Origin: Coprobacillus cateniformis
GTDB lineage: Bacteria > Bacillota_I > Bacilli_A > Erysipelotrichales > Coprobacillaceae
Assembly: GCF_009767585.1 (NCBI RefSeq)
Contig: NZ_WSNW01000001.1
Location: forward strand, 960,090-1,024,089
Direction: 5' to 3'
DNA: 64,000 nt
A program made the translations under genes and the position numbers. The notes beneath the pieces are model-generated. The model had not been told where the DNA came from, did not search any database, and worked only from the letters and a program-made list of their open reading frames with translations. Shown here piece after piece: positions 35,858-46,929 of this stretch. Every line of letters starts with the position of its first letter. The first letter of the stretch is position 1.

Positions 35858-37135
35858 TTGAGTATTCACACAGATACTTAAACATAAACCAACAGCAGAA
35901 AAAATAATCCATCCTAATGATTGATTATACAATGGTATAGAATGCAACCATTGATAATTCAATCCCAAACTAGGTAATAAGCCAAGAATACTTCCAATAC
36001 CAGTCAATAACATAGTGATTTGATAAACATATGTATATTTATGAATCCAAGGGTGTAAAAAAGCTAAAACGATTAAAACAATTGATAATGGATAAAGAAA
36101 ATTTAATACAGGAACAGAAACTTGAAGAATCATATCTAACCCAATATTTGAAATGATCATACTCAAGCCAGCAAAGAGAAATGCCCATTTCTTATAACTA
36201 ATTTGAGGAATAATTTCATAAAAATATTCACTACAACAACAAATCAAACCAATGCAAGTATTTAAACAAGCAATAAAGAAGGTTGCACCTAAGATAATAA
36301 CTCCTGTATTCTTAAACAAATATTCAACAAACTGCATCAATGTTTGTGCACCATTTGAATGGTAACCATTGATATTACCAGCCAATCCCCCAATATGCAA
36401 CAAAGCACAATAAACCAATGTCAAACAAAACCCAGCAATCAAGCCAGCTTTCATTGTTGAAGAAACAATCGTTTTTGAATCATGAATCCCTTTACTTTGA
36501 ATATTTAAGGCTATAATAATCCCAAAATTCAATGCAGCAATGGTGTCCATTGTTTGATAACCATCTAAAAAACCTTGTATCAAAGAATGACTTGTATAAG
36601 GTTCAATGCTTGTTCCATATTGGAAAGTTCCTGCAAAAAAACTCCCAATAAATATAATACTAATTAAACATAAGAGAATTGGACATAAAACCTTACCTAA
36701 ACGATCTGATAACTTTTCTGGGTTTAAAGCCATATACAACGCTATACCAAAAAATACAAATGAATAAATAAATTGAGCAATTTTTCCATAATTTCCAATA
36801 AAAGGAACAATTGTCATCTCAAATGATGTACTAGCAGTTCTAGGAATAGCTAAACAGGGCCCAATTGATAAATAAATAAGCAAAGTAAAGACAAATGCAA
36901 ACTTTGGATGTACACGTCCAGCTAATGGCTTTAGCCCACCAGCCTTAGCTACAGCAATGACACCCAATACTGGTAAGCCAACTGCACTGATTATAAATCC
37001 GATCATCGCAAACCAAGCGAGTCCTCCTGCCTGCTCCCCTAAAAATGGTGGAAAGATTAAATTTCCTGCCCCAAAAAACATCGAAAATAATGTTAACCCT
37101 ATAAACAAGAGTTCTTTTCTCTTTAATGTCTTCAT
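35849..37135 (-). CDS. brnQ: BrnQ branched-chain amino acid transporter
   Basis: A 428-residue LIVCS-family permease with about twelve membrane segments, importing leucine, isoleucine and valine with Na+ or H+. The N-terminus GLTLFSMFFGAGNLIFPPFLG is the family signature (core FFGAGNLIFPP), followed by PRTASTSFE (about 99-107). Full length. It follows an AEC-family transporter gene by 49 bases on the same strand and may share its transcript. The leu-ilv biosynthetic genes are 22 kb away. Confidence 0.95.
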   Translation of the reverse strand: MKTLKRKELLFIGLTLFSMFFGAGNLIFPPFLGEQAGGLAWFAMIGFIISAVGLPVLGVIAVAKAGGLKPLAGRVHPKFAFVFTLLIYLSIGPCLAIPRTASTSFEMTIVPFIGNYGKIAQFIYSFVFFGIALYMALNPEKLSDRLGKVLCPILLCLISIIFIGSFFAGTFQYGTSIEPYTSHSLIQGFLDGYQTMDTIAALNFGIIIALNIQSKGIHDSKTIVSSTMKAGLIAGFCLTLVYCALLHIGGLAGNINGYHSNGAQTLMQFVEYLFKNTGVIILGATFFIACLNTCIGLICCCSEYFYEIIPQISYKKWAFLFAGLSMIISNIGLDMILQVSVPVLNFLYPLSIVLIVLAFLHPWIHKYTYVYQITMLLTGIGSILGLLPSLGLNYQWLHSIPLYNQSLGWIIFSAVGLCLSICVNTQKE

Positions 37136-37184
37136 AATTACACCTCAGTGTTTATTATTGTAACAAAATAAGAAAAGAATACAA

Positions 37185-38114
37185 CTAAAATAATTGATAA
37201 ATCATCACCATCAAAGGCATACTCACAATACTAAAAATAACACTCATAACATTCATAATACTGGCATATCCAGGATGTTTATTATAAAGTTGTGCAAATT
37301 GCGTTATTGTTGCAGCAGCAGGTGCACTTGCTGCTAAAATTGTAATCAAGAAAATTTGATTTGCATCAGATGAAATTGTTGATAATCCTGTGAACTGAAA
37401 GACCAATACAATGATAAATGGATAAACAATCAATCGCATAAAACAAATAAGATATGTTCTCTTTTCACTAAAGATATCTTTAAAATTCATTTCACCAATT
37501 AACATCCCAATAACAATCATTGCAAGTGGTCCAATCATGCTTCCTACTTTATCAAAAGTTGTCACAACCAATCCAGGTAATTGAAACTGAGATAAAAATA
37601 AAATAATTCCAATCATAATAGCAATCACATTGACATTTAAAAAAATCTTTTTTATATCATACTGCCTCTCATTACATACTAGACTTTTTGCATGTGTCCA
37701 TAATAATATTGTTTGAACAATCATATATCCACTTGTATACAAGACCCATTCTTTCCCTAAAATAGCACCCACCAAAGGAATAATTAAATTACCAGAATTC
37801 GAATAAATAACAGTCGCTTTTTCAATAGGAACAAACCCAAATATTTTACTCAATAACTCTGTTAAAGGAATATAAATAACATGGACAATAAAAGCTCCTA
37901 ATAAAGCCAGTCCTAAACCAAATAATTTATCTGGTGTAAATTCAATCATAAAAGATGTGAGGATAGCACAAGGTGAAACAACAAACAAAATAACTTTTGA
38001 AATAACTTTACTATCCTGTGTACTTAATGTTTTTGTTTTGACTAACATAAAACCTAAAAAAATCATAATAAATAACTGACAAATTTGTTGCATTAATAAA
38101 AAACTTAGTTCCAT
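37185..38114 (-). CDS. AEC family transporter
   Basis: A 309-residue auxin-efflux-carrier-family membrane protein with about ten membrane segments. Typical features are the N-terminal FIMIFLGFMLVKT and the central GPLAMIVIGMLIG (about 202-214). Bacterial members move malate, malonate or other organic anions; the substrate here is unknown. The start at 38114 is chosen for its GGAGGTTAATT RBS. It lies upstream of brnQ on the same strand. Confidence 0.9.
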   Translation of the reverse strand: MELSFLLMQQICQLFIMIFLGFMLVKTKTLSTQDSKVISKVILFVVSPCAILTSFMIEFTPDKLFGLGLALLGAFIVHVIYIPLTELLSKIFGFVPIEKATVIYSNSGNLIIPLVGAILGKEWVLYTSGYMIVQTILLWTHAKSLVCNERQYDIKKIFLNVNVIAIMIGIILFLSQFQLPGLVVTTFDKVGSMIGPLAMIVIGMLIGEMNFKDIFSEKRTYLICFMRLIVYPFIIVLVFQFTGLSTISSDANQIFLITILAASAPAAATITQFAQLYNKHPGYASIMNVMSVIFSIVSMPLMVMIYQLF

Positions 38115-38190
38115 AATTAACCTCCAACCCAATCAGTATAAATTTATTTCAGGGTATATTCAACTGATTCAATAATAGAATTCACCTAAT

Positions 38191-39770
<1,580 letters not shown>

Positions 39771-39802
39771 TTAGAAACACATTGTATATAATTTTGGTAT
39801 TC

Positions 39803-40663
39803 TCATTTCATTTTTTCATTTTGCCATTCAGCTCTTGCATTCATTAATTTTGAATAGACTTCTTCAATTGTATCCATATGATGTAACATTAACGAAGATA
39901 TACAAATATCTAATACATATTGAACTGCTACTGTATATGTTGTGGTTTGTAATTCTAGCTGATTTCTACCATCCATGATTTGAATATTCTCATCTGTAAT
40001 ATTCGCTAATCTCATATCACTATTACAGGAAATAGAAAGGGTTTTAATACCGCTTTCTTTTAATCTTTTAGCTGCGTCTATGACCATAGGATTTTTACCT
40101 GTATGAGATAAGAGTATTCCTAAAGTAGGAATCTTTTGATATTCTAAATATTTAATATGTTCCCAATGTGAAGCATTATAAACAAAGCAGTCCTTATGTA
40201 CGTTTTCAAATCGAAAAGCCATCATTTTTGCCAAATCATAATTAACACCATCTCCATATATTTCTATTCTTTTGGCTTGTTTCATTAAGTTTGTAATTCT
40301 GATAATCGTATTTCTTGATAACATACTTTTTGTATAATCCATAGTTTTTAAATAAACAAAAGGTAAAGTATTAATAATATCGTCTATGGATGATGATTCA
40401 TCAAATGGCTTAGTTTTAACCATCTCTCTTTGTTTCATCATTTCTGGAAATTCTGAAGCATAGATAAATTTAAGATCAGCAAAACCTTTGACTTCTAGCT
40501 TTTTACATAATCGGATGACTGTAGATGATGAAGTATAACTGGCTTTAGCGAGTTCACTAACATTCATATCTAATAAATCTTTCGGATTGTCAAGAATATA
40601 CTCAACGACTGCCTTTTCTTGAGATGTTAAATTCTTTAGTGCACACATTTTATCTATAATCAT
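39803..40663 (-). CDS. RpiR family regulator with SIS domain
   Basis: A 286-residue regulator. The N-terminal RpiR HTH (about 1-80) contains LDMNVSELAKASYTSSSTVIRLCKKLEVKGFADLK and the C-terminal SIS domain (about 110-260) contains RIEIYGDGVNYDLAKMMAFRF and ILLSHTGKNPMVIDAAK. SIS domains in this family bind phosphosugars. Its neighbours are a GH1 gene (downstream) and a PTS EIIC gene (2 kb upstream), so the ligand is probably a phosphorylated beta-glucoside or its product. Confidence 0.93.
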   Translation of the reverse strand: MIIDKMCALKNLTSQEKAVVEYILDNPKDLLDMNVSELAKASYTSSSTVIRLCKKLEVKGFADLKFIYASEFPEMMKQREMVKTKPFDESSSIDDIINTLPFVYLKTMDYTKSMLSRNTIIRITNLMKQAKRIEIYGDGVNYDLAKMMAFRFENVHKDCFVYNASHWEHIKYLEYQKIPTLGILLSHTGKNPMVIDAAKRLKESGIKTLSISCNSDMRLANITDENIQIMDGRNQLELQTTTYTVAVQYVLDICISSLMLHHMDTIEEVYSKLMNARAEWQNEKMK

Positions 40664-40731
40664 AACTCTCTTCTCCTTTGTTACAAGTATATCAAGTTTT
40701 TGTAATGATGTTTAAAATTTTAAGAAAATGA

Positions 40732-40760
40732 AAAAAGAAGCTGAGTAAAATCAGCCTCCT
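40732..40760 (-). terminator. Terminator after the Rpn-type gene
   Basis: Minus strand AGGCTGA pairs with TCAGCTT around TTTTAC, followed by CTTTTTTC. Confidence 0.8.
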
Positions 40761-40785
40761 AATATTATCACATTAGCTCCACTAA

Positions 40786-41613
40786 CTATGAAATCATTCT
40801 CTGTATGTATACTGGTTGTTCCTCCTCTGGTATATCAAATAAATCGAATGCTTCTTCTAGTGTATACCCTTTTTCAATGATCTTTTGTATCATCTCACTC
40901 TTCTCTTCTCTCCTCCCTCTGGCCTCGCCTTCAATAATACCCTCTTGAATACCCTCTTGCTTACCCTTTCTTTTAATCTCTTCCCAGATTTCACACATCT
41001 CTTTTCTCCCTCCTTCTGTCTCTTTAAAATAACTCACTCTTTTCCTTAAAAACTCATAATGCATATCACTTGTCTCACTACATAGAAAATCATGCATCAA
41101 TCTCCCTAAGGCATTATCCTCCTGAATACTTGCATTGATATAGATGATCTCACTTCCATCATCAAATATCTGGTTATTCTCATCTATTGTTCTATGAACA
41201 TGATAGATTGGTAACCCATATCCTAGGACATCCTCTTCTGTTATGAAGATGATAATCATATGAGGCAAGTCCTTCCATTCTTCTTTAGGATATGATGTAC
41301 TGGCATCAATCAGACTTCCATGAAATCTTGCCCGTCTTGGATTGGCTCCAGTATAATCTCTTTGCACTTCAATATTGATATAATGATTTTCAGTTTTGAC
41401 AAAGACATCAATACTGATAGACCTTCCAAGAATATTATTGATATCATACTGCACATGCCATTCAATGATTTCAATAGGCCTTTCTAAGATAATCTCAAGA
41501 AACTGAGTCAGACACTCCTTATCCTTGAAGACAATCCTCATGAAATCATCATCAATCACCTTGAGTCTGGAAATCGCATCCAGATATTCGGTATTCCTTT
41601 CACATACGAACAC
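40786..41613 (-). CDS. Rpn family PD-(D/E)XK nuclease / transposase-like protein
   Basis: A 275-residue protein of the recombination-promoting nuclease (Rpn, PD-(D/E)XK transposase-like) family. The nuclease core shows the Asp in GRSISIDVFVKT (about 67-78) and the E-x-Q pair in YINIEVQRD (about 83-91). The opening ISRLKVIDDDFMRIVFKD is typical. The C-terminal tail is charged and repetitive (KGKQEGIQEGIIEGEARGRREEK). These proteins cut DNA and are spread by horizontal transfer. The gene is visibly richer in C/G third positions than its neighbours, stands alone with promoter and terminator, and is probably acquired. Confidence 0.88.
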   Translation of the reverse strand: MFVCERNTEYLDAISRLKVIDDDFMRIVFKDKECLTQFLEIILERPIEIIEWHVQYDINNILGRSISIDVFVKTENHYINIEVQRDYTGANPRRARFHGSLIDASTSYPKEEWKDLPHMIIIFITEEDVLGYGLPIYHVHRTIDENNQIFDDGSEIIYINASIQEDNALGRLMHDFLCSETSDMHYEFLRKRVSYFKETEGGRKEMCEIWEEIKRKGKQEGIQEGIIEGEARGRREEKSEMIQKIIEKGYTLEEAFDLFDIPEEEQPVYIQRMIS

Positions 41614-41672
41614 ATCGTCAACCTCCTCTATTAAGATATAGAGAATCTTAAGCAGAGATAGTATCTATAAAC

Positions 41673-41701
41673 AATATACCACAACAATTGCTTAAAGTAA
41701 A
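41673..41701 (-). promoter_or_regulatory. Promoter of the Rpn-type gene
   Basis: Minus-strand -35 TTTACT (41696-41701) and -10 TATATT (41673-41678) with a 17-base spacer; the leader ends with GAGGAGGTTGACG before the ATG. Confidence 0.6.
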
Positions 41702-41961
41702 CATCCAAAAAGATTCCCTTACTTATATATTCATCATTTCTTTGCTATTTTTCTTCTTTTTTAAGAAAATAAATTCACATGATAAATAATTATATAACAG
41801 TTAATAAAGAAGATAGCAAATTCAAGAAATATCATAGGTATAAATGAATTCAAAAAAGGACATGAGGAGAACACAAATAACCAAAAGTTTTGTACAAAAG
41901 AAAATAAAAAAAGAAACTTAACAAAATCAACTTTTAAAAGTTATTTTGCCATCGTTTCTTA
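41702..41961. other. AT-rich intergenic stretch
   Basis: Separates the Rpn-type gene from the small gene after EIIC. No convincing gene is seen. Short complementary segments (AACTT/AAGTT type) at about 41915-41945 beside a T-rich minus-strand run may form a weak terminator for the small gene at 41962. Confidence 0.5.
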
Positions 41962-42231
41962 TTATTGCATAGAAATAAGAGCAAGCATATAGACAACACA
42001 AATCATTGTTTGACCAACACGTTCTGTTATGCAAAAGGGTGATTCCTTTTTCCAGATGCGGTAAAGAGCATAGGGAGGAAAAATAAGATTAAATAGGTAT
42101 GTTAATACTTTATATTTTTCAAATGGTTTTATCGCATTTGGATCAGGTTTATTGAGTTGTTCTTTCATCTTCAAAATATTGATTTGTCTTGCAGTTAAAC
42201 CTTCATATTTATTCTTTACTCTTTTTGACAT
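41962..42231 (-). CDS. Small membrane protein linked to EIIC
   Basis: An 89-residue protein, not recognised. The N-terminal half is basic and polar (SKRVKNKYEGLTARQINILKMKEQ); the C-terminal half has two hydrophobic segments (about 44-58 and 72-88) separated by RIWKKESPF. It begins 12 bases after the EIIC stop with a usable RBS (GAGGAAAA), so it is probably translated with the permease. It could be a small partner or assembly factor of this PTS permease, but that rests only on position. Confidence 0.6.
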   Translation of the reverse strand: MSKRVKNKYEGLTARQINILKMKEQLNKPDPNAIKPFEKYKVLTYLFNLIFPPYALYRIWKKESPFCITERVGQTMICVVYMLALISMQ

Positions 42232-42243
42232 AACATTTTTCCT

Positions 42244-43584
42244 CTATTCCTGAATTTGAACTTGTTTTTCTGCTTCACTTTTTGCCTGTTTATTGGTTGC
42301 AAATACAAATGGTAAATAAACAACTATAGAAATAACAATACAAATAGCTTGTGTAATGACAGCACCAATACTTCCTCCTGATCCAAGCCAAGCAATCAGC
42401 AATGGTGGTGTTGTCCATGGTACTGCATAAACCATTGTTCCACAAAAACCAATTGTTGTCATAACATAAGCAAATGATGCTGTGAGAATTGGTGTTAAAA
42501 TAAATGGAATCATAAACATTGGGTTCAATACAATTGGTAAACCAAATGTCATTGTTTCATTAATATTAAATAAACCTGGTGCTAAAGATAACTTTGCAAT
42601 AGCTTTATAATCATCACGCTTTGATGCAAATAATAAGGCAATAACCAAACCAATTGTAATACCAGCCCCACCCATTGTTGTAAAACAAGAAATAAATGTC
42701 TCATTTAAAATAAATTGTGGTGCTTGTCCGTTTTGAACCGCATCAGTATTAGAAACCACAGCTTCTAACATAGTCGCTTGATATACTGGTTTTAAAACTT
42801 GTGTTCCATGAATACCAATAACCCAGAATACACATGATAAACCAAATATTAATAAATATCCTGGCAGCCCAGTGAGAACACCACGTAATGGTGTTTGAAT
42901 ACAAGCACTAATCGCATTATATACAGAGATCCCAAATACAGTTTGGAATAATAAGCCAAAACCAGAAATCAGTAAGATTGTCACAACACCTGGAAATAAA
43001 ACATTAAATGATTGTGATACATTTGTTGGAACTGTGTCAGGCATTTTAATACTCAACTTACCTGAATCAGCTAAACGACAATAGATCTCTATAGAAACCA
43101 TTGCAACAATCATTCCAAGAAACAATCCTTGAGCATTAGTAAATTCTTTTGGGATAACATTAGCAACATTGATTAAATCATCCATACCTTCAACAGTGAT
43201 ATTTGTAAATGTATCACATAAACTGATATATGATGCTAATGCAATAATAGGAACAATAATTTCTTTATGTTTTAATTGTTTACCCAATTCAATTGCAATC
43301 AGAACTACAGTCCCAATTGTTAAAAAATTCAAAGTGGCATAATTGGCTGCTGTAAACATTCCTGTCAAGCCTTCTAACCAAGCCATTCCTGGCAGCTTCG
43401 CTAAAGAAATACCTGTTGTTGTCGTTGAACATACAACATTGGAAAATAGTGTACAGAATGCCCCAGTAATAATAATTGGAAGTAATGCAGTGAAAGCATT
43501 CTTAATTGCTGACATATGTCTTTGACTCGTAATCTTTGTAGCAACAATCAATAATTTTTCAGTAAGTCTATCACCTAAACTCAT
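42244..43584 (-). CDS. PTS cellobiose-family EIIC permease
   Basis: A 446-residue EIIC with about ten membrane segments. N-terminal HMSAIKNAFTALLPIIITGA, then the central substrate-site motif FNINETMTFGLPIVLNPMF (core INETMTFG, about 342-349) with the conserved Asn-Glu. It imports a beta-glucoside or chitobiose-like sugar with separate EIIB and EIIA, neither of which is adjacent. First gene of a two-gene unit with the 89-residue protein. GAGAGGAGAG precedes the ATG. TTTTGGAA-type sequences about 90-140 bases upstream resemble the site before the GH1 at 38214, hinting at common control by the RpiR protein. Confidence 0.93.
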   Translation of the reverse strand: MSLGDRLTEKLLIVATKITSQRHMSAIKNAFTALLPIIITGAFCTLFSNVVCSTTTTGISLAKLPGMAWLEGLTGMFTAANYATLNFLTIGTVVLIAIELGKQLKHKEIIVPIIALASYISLCDTFTNITVEGMDDLINVANVIPKEFTNAQGLFLGMIVAMVSIEIYCRLADSGKLSIKMPDTVPTNVSQSFNVLFPGVVTILLISGFGLLFQTVFGISVYNAISACIQTPLRGVLTGLPGYLLIFGLSCVFWVIGIHGTQVLKPVYQATMLEAVVSNTDAVQNGQAPQFILNETFISCFTTMGGAGITIGLVIALLFASKRDDYKAIAKLSLAPGLFNINETMTFGLPIVLNPMFMIPFILTPILTASFAYVMTTIGFCGTMVYAVPWTTPPLLIAWLGSGGSIGAVITQAICIVISIVVYLPFVFATNKQAKSEAEKQVQIQE

Positions 43585-43743
43585 AAATACTCTCCTCTCG
43601 TTTGTTAACGTGAGTTTATTGTAAGGGTTTTCAAAGGGTTTTTGTATGTCTTTTTTCTTTTTTGGAATTAAGATGTCAAATTATGTTGATTATCACTTTG
43701 TTTATTGAAATTCCGTTCCAAAAACATTAAAATATTTTCATTT

Positions 43744-43772
43744 AATGAAAAAAGAAGCTAAGCTTCTTCTGT
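43744..43772 (-). terminator. Terminator overlapping the lipoprotein stop
   Basis: Minus strand AAGAAGCT pairs with AGCTTCTT around a minimal loop including the stop codon, followed by TTTTC. Confidence 0.8.
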
Positions 43773-44528
43773 TATTATATTTAACTTTTCTTTGACTTCT
43801 TGATCAGTTAATCCATCGCATGATTTCATTAAATCAATTTCTTTTTCAAAATCTTTCTGATTCTTACTATTAAAATCAGAATTCTTTATTGTTTTGATAT
43901 CTCCTGAAGTTTCTGAAAATTGATCATTTGTATAATAAGTAATTTCTTCTTGTGATATATAACCATCCTTATTAATAACTATTTGACTGATTGCATATCG
44001 TGTTTCTGTTTCTTCAATACCACCACCAGTTATTTCAGTCATCTTTAATTTTATAGTCAAAACAATTTGATTATCTTCATCTTTTCTCTCTACATTATAG
44101 ACTTCATAATTCTTATCATTTAAATAATCAACATGTATTTTTTCTACAATATGAGAATAATCGTTCATGATATCATATTTATATGTATTATCATCACCTA
44201 AATAAAGTGAATGAAAATTATTTCCTTGCGTTATTGTATAAGATAATGTATTATATGCACCTTCTTCAAATACAGATTTAGAAACAAAACATAAATGATT
44301 ATCTATTTTATAGATTTCATTATTCACAATATTTCCATTTTCATCAATATCACTTTTTACATAAGAAACATCATTATTCATCTTCTTTATAACTTCGCCT
44401 AGTGTTGCTTTACCATCCAAATTTTCATAAAGACCTTTTTGTGTTGATGAACCAGATGGTTTATCTGAACTCCCACACCCAACTAACATCACAGCGCACA
44501 AACATGCTATTATTCGCTTCAATTTCAT
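43758..44528 (-). CDS. Lipoprotein of unknown function
   Basis: A 256-residue secreted lipoprotein. The signal peptide is MKLKRIIACLCAVMLVGCGS, with lipobox LVGC and lipidated Cys at residue 18. The mature part is polar and mostly beta-strand-like, with short low-complexity SSDKPSGSST after the Cys. It resembles the general DUF-type Firmicute lipoproteins built on an LolA/LppX-like fold, but no family was recognised with confidence. The start at 44528 follows GGAGGGACAA; an upstream ATG at 44552 precedes that RBS. Single-gene unit. Confidence 0.82.
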   Translation of the reverse strand: MKLKRIIACLCAVMLVGCGSSDKPSGSSTQKGLYENLDGKATLGEVIKKMNNDVSYVKSDIDENGNIVNNEIYKIDNHLCFVSKSVFEEGAYNTLSYTITQGNNFHSLYLGDDNTYKYDIMNDYSHIVEKIHVDYLNDKNYEVYNVERKDEDNQIVLTIKLKMTEITGGGIEETETRYAISQIVINKDGYISQEEITYYTNDQFSETSGDIKTIKNSDFNSKNQKDFEKEIDLMKSCDGLTDQEVKEKLNIITEEA

Positions 44529-44619
44529 ATTTGTCCCTCCACTTATACTCATATAGTATACATTTTGGAAATTAATGTCAACAAAACAATTCTTAAGATT
44601 TTCTTAATATATAACCTAC

Positions 44620-46059
44620 CTACATTTTTCTATTAGCAATCTCTACTTTCATTGTCCGTCCTTTAATAAGTGTATTGTTGAGTCTTTGAGCAACACTCTT
44701 ACCTTTACCATTTAAAATATCTACATAACTACACATATCCTGAACTTGGATAATTCCAATATCATCACCATTAACATCTTCAAGAGCACAGATAGCTCCT
44801 ACCAAATTTCCTGCTGCTATCTTTTTTCTTTTACCTACACTAAAATAAAGTCTCATAATATCTTCCTGTAAAACTTTATTTTTCTTTTCCTTTTGAACAA
44901 CCATCTTTTTTAGTTCATTTAATGATTGACAATTAACAACCGTATTAAAAATAGATTCATTATCCTTTATATCAAATGATGTCTCTGTATAGTCTTCAAT
45001 ACACATACGACGTTTATAATCATCTTTACTCAATAATGAAATAGCAATTCCTGCTTTCCCAATCCTTGCTGTTCTGCCAATTCTATGAATATAATTTTGA
45101 GCTTCCCTAGGTAAATCATAATTTATAACATGAGAAATATTTTCAATATCAATTCCTCTTGCTGCTACATCAGTTGCAACTAAAAATTGAACTTTCCCTA
45201 AACGAAAATCATTCATATTTTCAAGACGATCAGTTTGTAACATACCTCCATGTATTTTATGCACAGATATACCATTTTTATATAACATATCATAAACTTC
45301 ATTAACTCTTTCTTGTGTTTCACAAAAAATAATAGCACTTGAAGGCTTTTCATGAACAATCAGCTTTAAAAGAAAACCTGCTTTTTCATATGACATGACT
45401 TCATATGCATATGTTTCTATCTTTTGATTAATGACTTGAGATTGCTTTATATTGACCTGTACTGGATTTTTCATAAATTTTGCTGCGAGTTTTTTAATCT
45501 CTTCTGGTAAGGTTGCTGAAAAAAGACAAGTTGTTCTTTTGACTGGTAATTTTTCAATAATTTTTTCAACAGTTTCAATAAAACCCATATTTAGCATTTC
45601 ATCCGCTTCATCTAAAACTAGATATTTTAAATGACTTGCATCAAATGTTCCTCTCTGTAAATGATCTAATATACGACCTGGTGTCGCTACAACAACATGT
45701 GTTTTTTGTTTTAAATCTTGTGTTTGAAACTTATATGGCTGTTTCCCAAAAATAGCTAAAGTCTTTATTTTTTTATAAGTGCCAATATTATCAAAATCTT
45801 CTTTTACCTGTATAGCAAGCTCTCTTGTTGGTGTTAATACCAGTACTTGTGGTTTATTCTCTTCCCAAACAACTGAATCTAAAAGCGGAATTGCAAAAGC
45901 TGCTGTCTTCCCACTTCCTGTCTTTGCTTTGACAATGACATCACGTTCTTGTTTTAACTCTGGGATGACTGCAGACTGGACTTCTGTTGCTTCACTATAT
46001 CCTAACTTTTCAAGTGCATCTTGTATTCTTCCATCAATATTCAATTCTTTAAATTTCAT
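44620..46059 (-). CDS. dbpA: DEAD-box RNA helicase with DbpA-type C-terminal domain
   Basis: A 479-residue DEAD-box helicase. Motif Q region FKELNIDGRIQDAL; Walker A AKTGSGKTAAFAIPL (about 43-57); DEAD motif VLDEADEML (about 148-156); SAT motif LFSATLP; and VI motif HRIGRTARIGKAG (about 325-337). The C-terminal domain (about 405-479) LYFSVGKRKKIAAGNLVGAI is DbpA/YxiN-like, which binds helix 92 of 23S rRNA. So the likely role is late 50S ribosomal assembly. Length matches Bacillus YxiN. The start at 46059 is chosen because GAGGGTAATT precedes it; an ATG at 46104 lies further upstream without an RBS. Confidence 0.9.
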   Translation of the reverse strand: MKFKELNIDGRIQDALEKLGYSEATEVQSAVIPELKQERDVIVKAKTGSGKTAAFAIPLLDSVVWEENKPQVLVLTPTRELAIQVKEDFDNIGTYKKIKTLAIFGKQPYKFQTQDLKQKTHVVVATPGRILDHLQRGTFDASHLKYLVLDEADEMLNMGFIETVEKIIEKLPVKRTTCLFSATLPEEIKKLAAKFMKNPVQVNIKQSQVINQKIETYAYEVMSYEKAGFLLKLIVHEKPSSAIIFCETQERVNEVYDMLYKNGISVHKIHGGMLQTDRLENMNDFRLGKVQFLVATDVAARGIDIENISHVINYDLPREAQNYIHRIGRTARIGKAGIAISLLSKDDYKRRMCIEDYTETSFDIKDNESIFNTVVNCQSLNELKKMVVQKEKKNKVLQEDIMRLYFSVGKRKKIAAGNLVGAICALEDVNGDDIGIIQVQDMCSYVDILNGKGKSVAQRLNNTLIKGRTMKVEIANRKM

Positions 46060-46129
46060 AATTACCCTCGTTTCTACTTCCCTAGTATCCATGAATTCAT
46101 CCAAACTTGCAAGAACTATTTAAAAATAA

Positions 46130-46158
46130 AGAAAAACTCATAACAAAAGTTATGAGTC
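46130..46158 (-). terminator. Terminator after tpiA
   Basis: Minus strand ACTCATAAC pairs with GTTATGAGT around TTTT, followed by TTTTCTTTATT. Confidence 0.92.
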
Positions 46159-46170
46159 CGAATCTTTATA

Positions 46171-46914
46171 TTAATCTAATGCAGCAATCATAGCTTTATA
46201 AGAATCTTCTACTAAAGAAGCTCCACCAACCAATGCTCCATCAATGTCAGGTTGTTCTAATAATTCTTTTAATCCTTCAGGTTTCACAGATCCACCATAT
46301 TGAATTCTTACTTTATCAGCAACTTCTTGACCATATAATTCAGCAACAACGCTTCTAATATATGCACAAACATCTTGTGCAATTTCATTCGTTGCAGTTT
46401 TACCTGTACCAATAGCCCATACTGGTTCATAAGCAATAACAACTCTTCCAGCACAGTTTGGACATACATCTTTGAAAGCAGCAACTGTTTGTGTCTTGAC
46501 AACATCTTTAGTTGTTCCAGCTTCATATTCTTCCAATGTTTCACCAACACATACGATTGGAGTCATATCATTGTGTAAAACTTGTAACATTTTTGCATTG
46601 ACTGTTTCATCAGTTTCACCAAAATATTGTCTTCTTTCAGAATGTCCTAAGATAACCCATTCAATTCCGATTTCTTTCAACATTTCAACACTGATTTCAC
46701 CAGTATAAGCACCACTATCTTTAAAGTGACAGTTTTCAGCTGCAATAATTAAATTTTTTGCACCTTCTTTAGCAGCTTGTAAAGCTAAATATGGAGTAGC
46801 AATTCCCCAATCAGCATTATCATTACAAGCACTATCAACTGCAGCAACAAACGCTTTTGTATCTGCAATTGTTTTATTCATTTTCCAGTTTCCTACGATA
46901 ATTGGTTTTCTCAT
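46171..46914 (-). CDS. tpiA: Triosephosphate isomerase
   Basis: A 247-residue TIM barrel interconverting dihydroxyacetone phosphate and glyceraldehyde-3-phosphate in glycolysis. N-K-x-H region is NWKMNKT (with catalytic Lys), catalytic His in LGHSERRQYFGE (about 92-103), and catalytic Glu in AYEPVWAIGTGKTAT (about 161-175). The phosphate-gripping GGSVKPEG and ALVGGASL follow. The start at 46914 is 7 bases after GGGAG; the ATG two codons earlier is too close. It follows pgk by 15 bases in one operon. Confidence 0.98.
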   Translation of the reverse strand: MRKPIIVGNWKMNKTIADTKAFVAAVDSACNDNADWGIATPYLALQAAKEGAKNLIIAAENCHFKDSGAYTGEISVEMLKEIGIEWVILGHSERRQYFGETDETVNAKMLQVLHNDMTPIVCVGETLEEYEAGTTKDVVKTQTVAAFKDVCPNCAGRVVIAYEPVWAIGTGKTATNEIAQDVCAYIRSVVAELYGQEVADKVRIQYGGSVKPEGLKELLEQPDIDGALVGGASLVEDSYKAMIAALD

Positions 46915-46929
46915 TTTCATTCTCCCTAA

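Noticed and set aside
46375..46708. Open frames opposite tpiA
   Set aside because: Antisense shadows of a clear triosephosphate isomerase gene.
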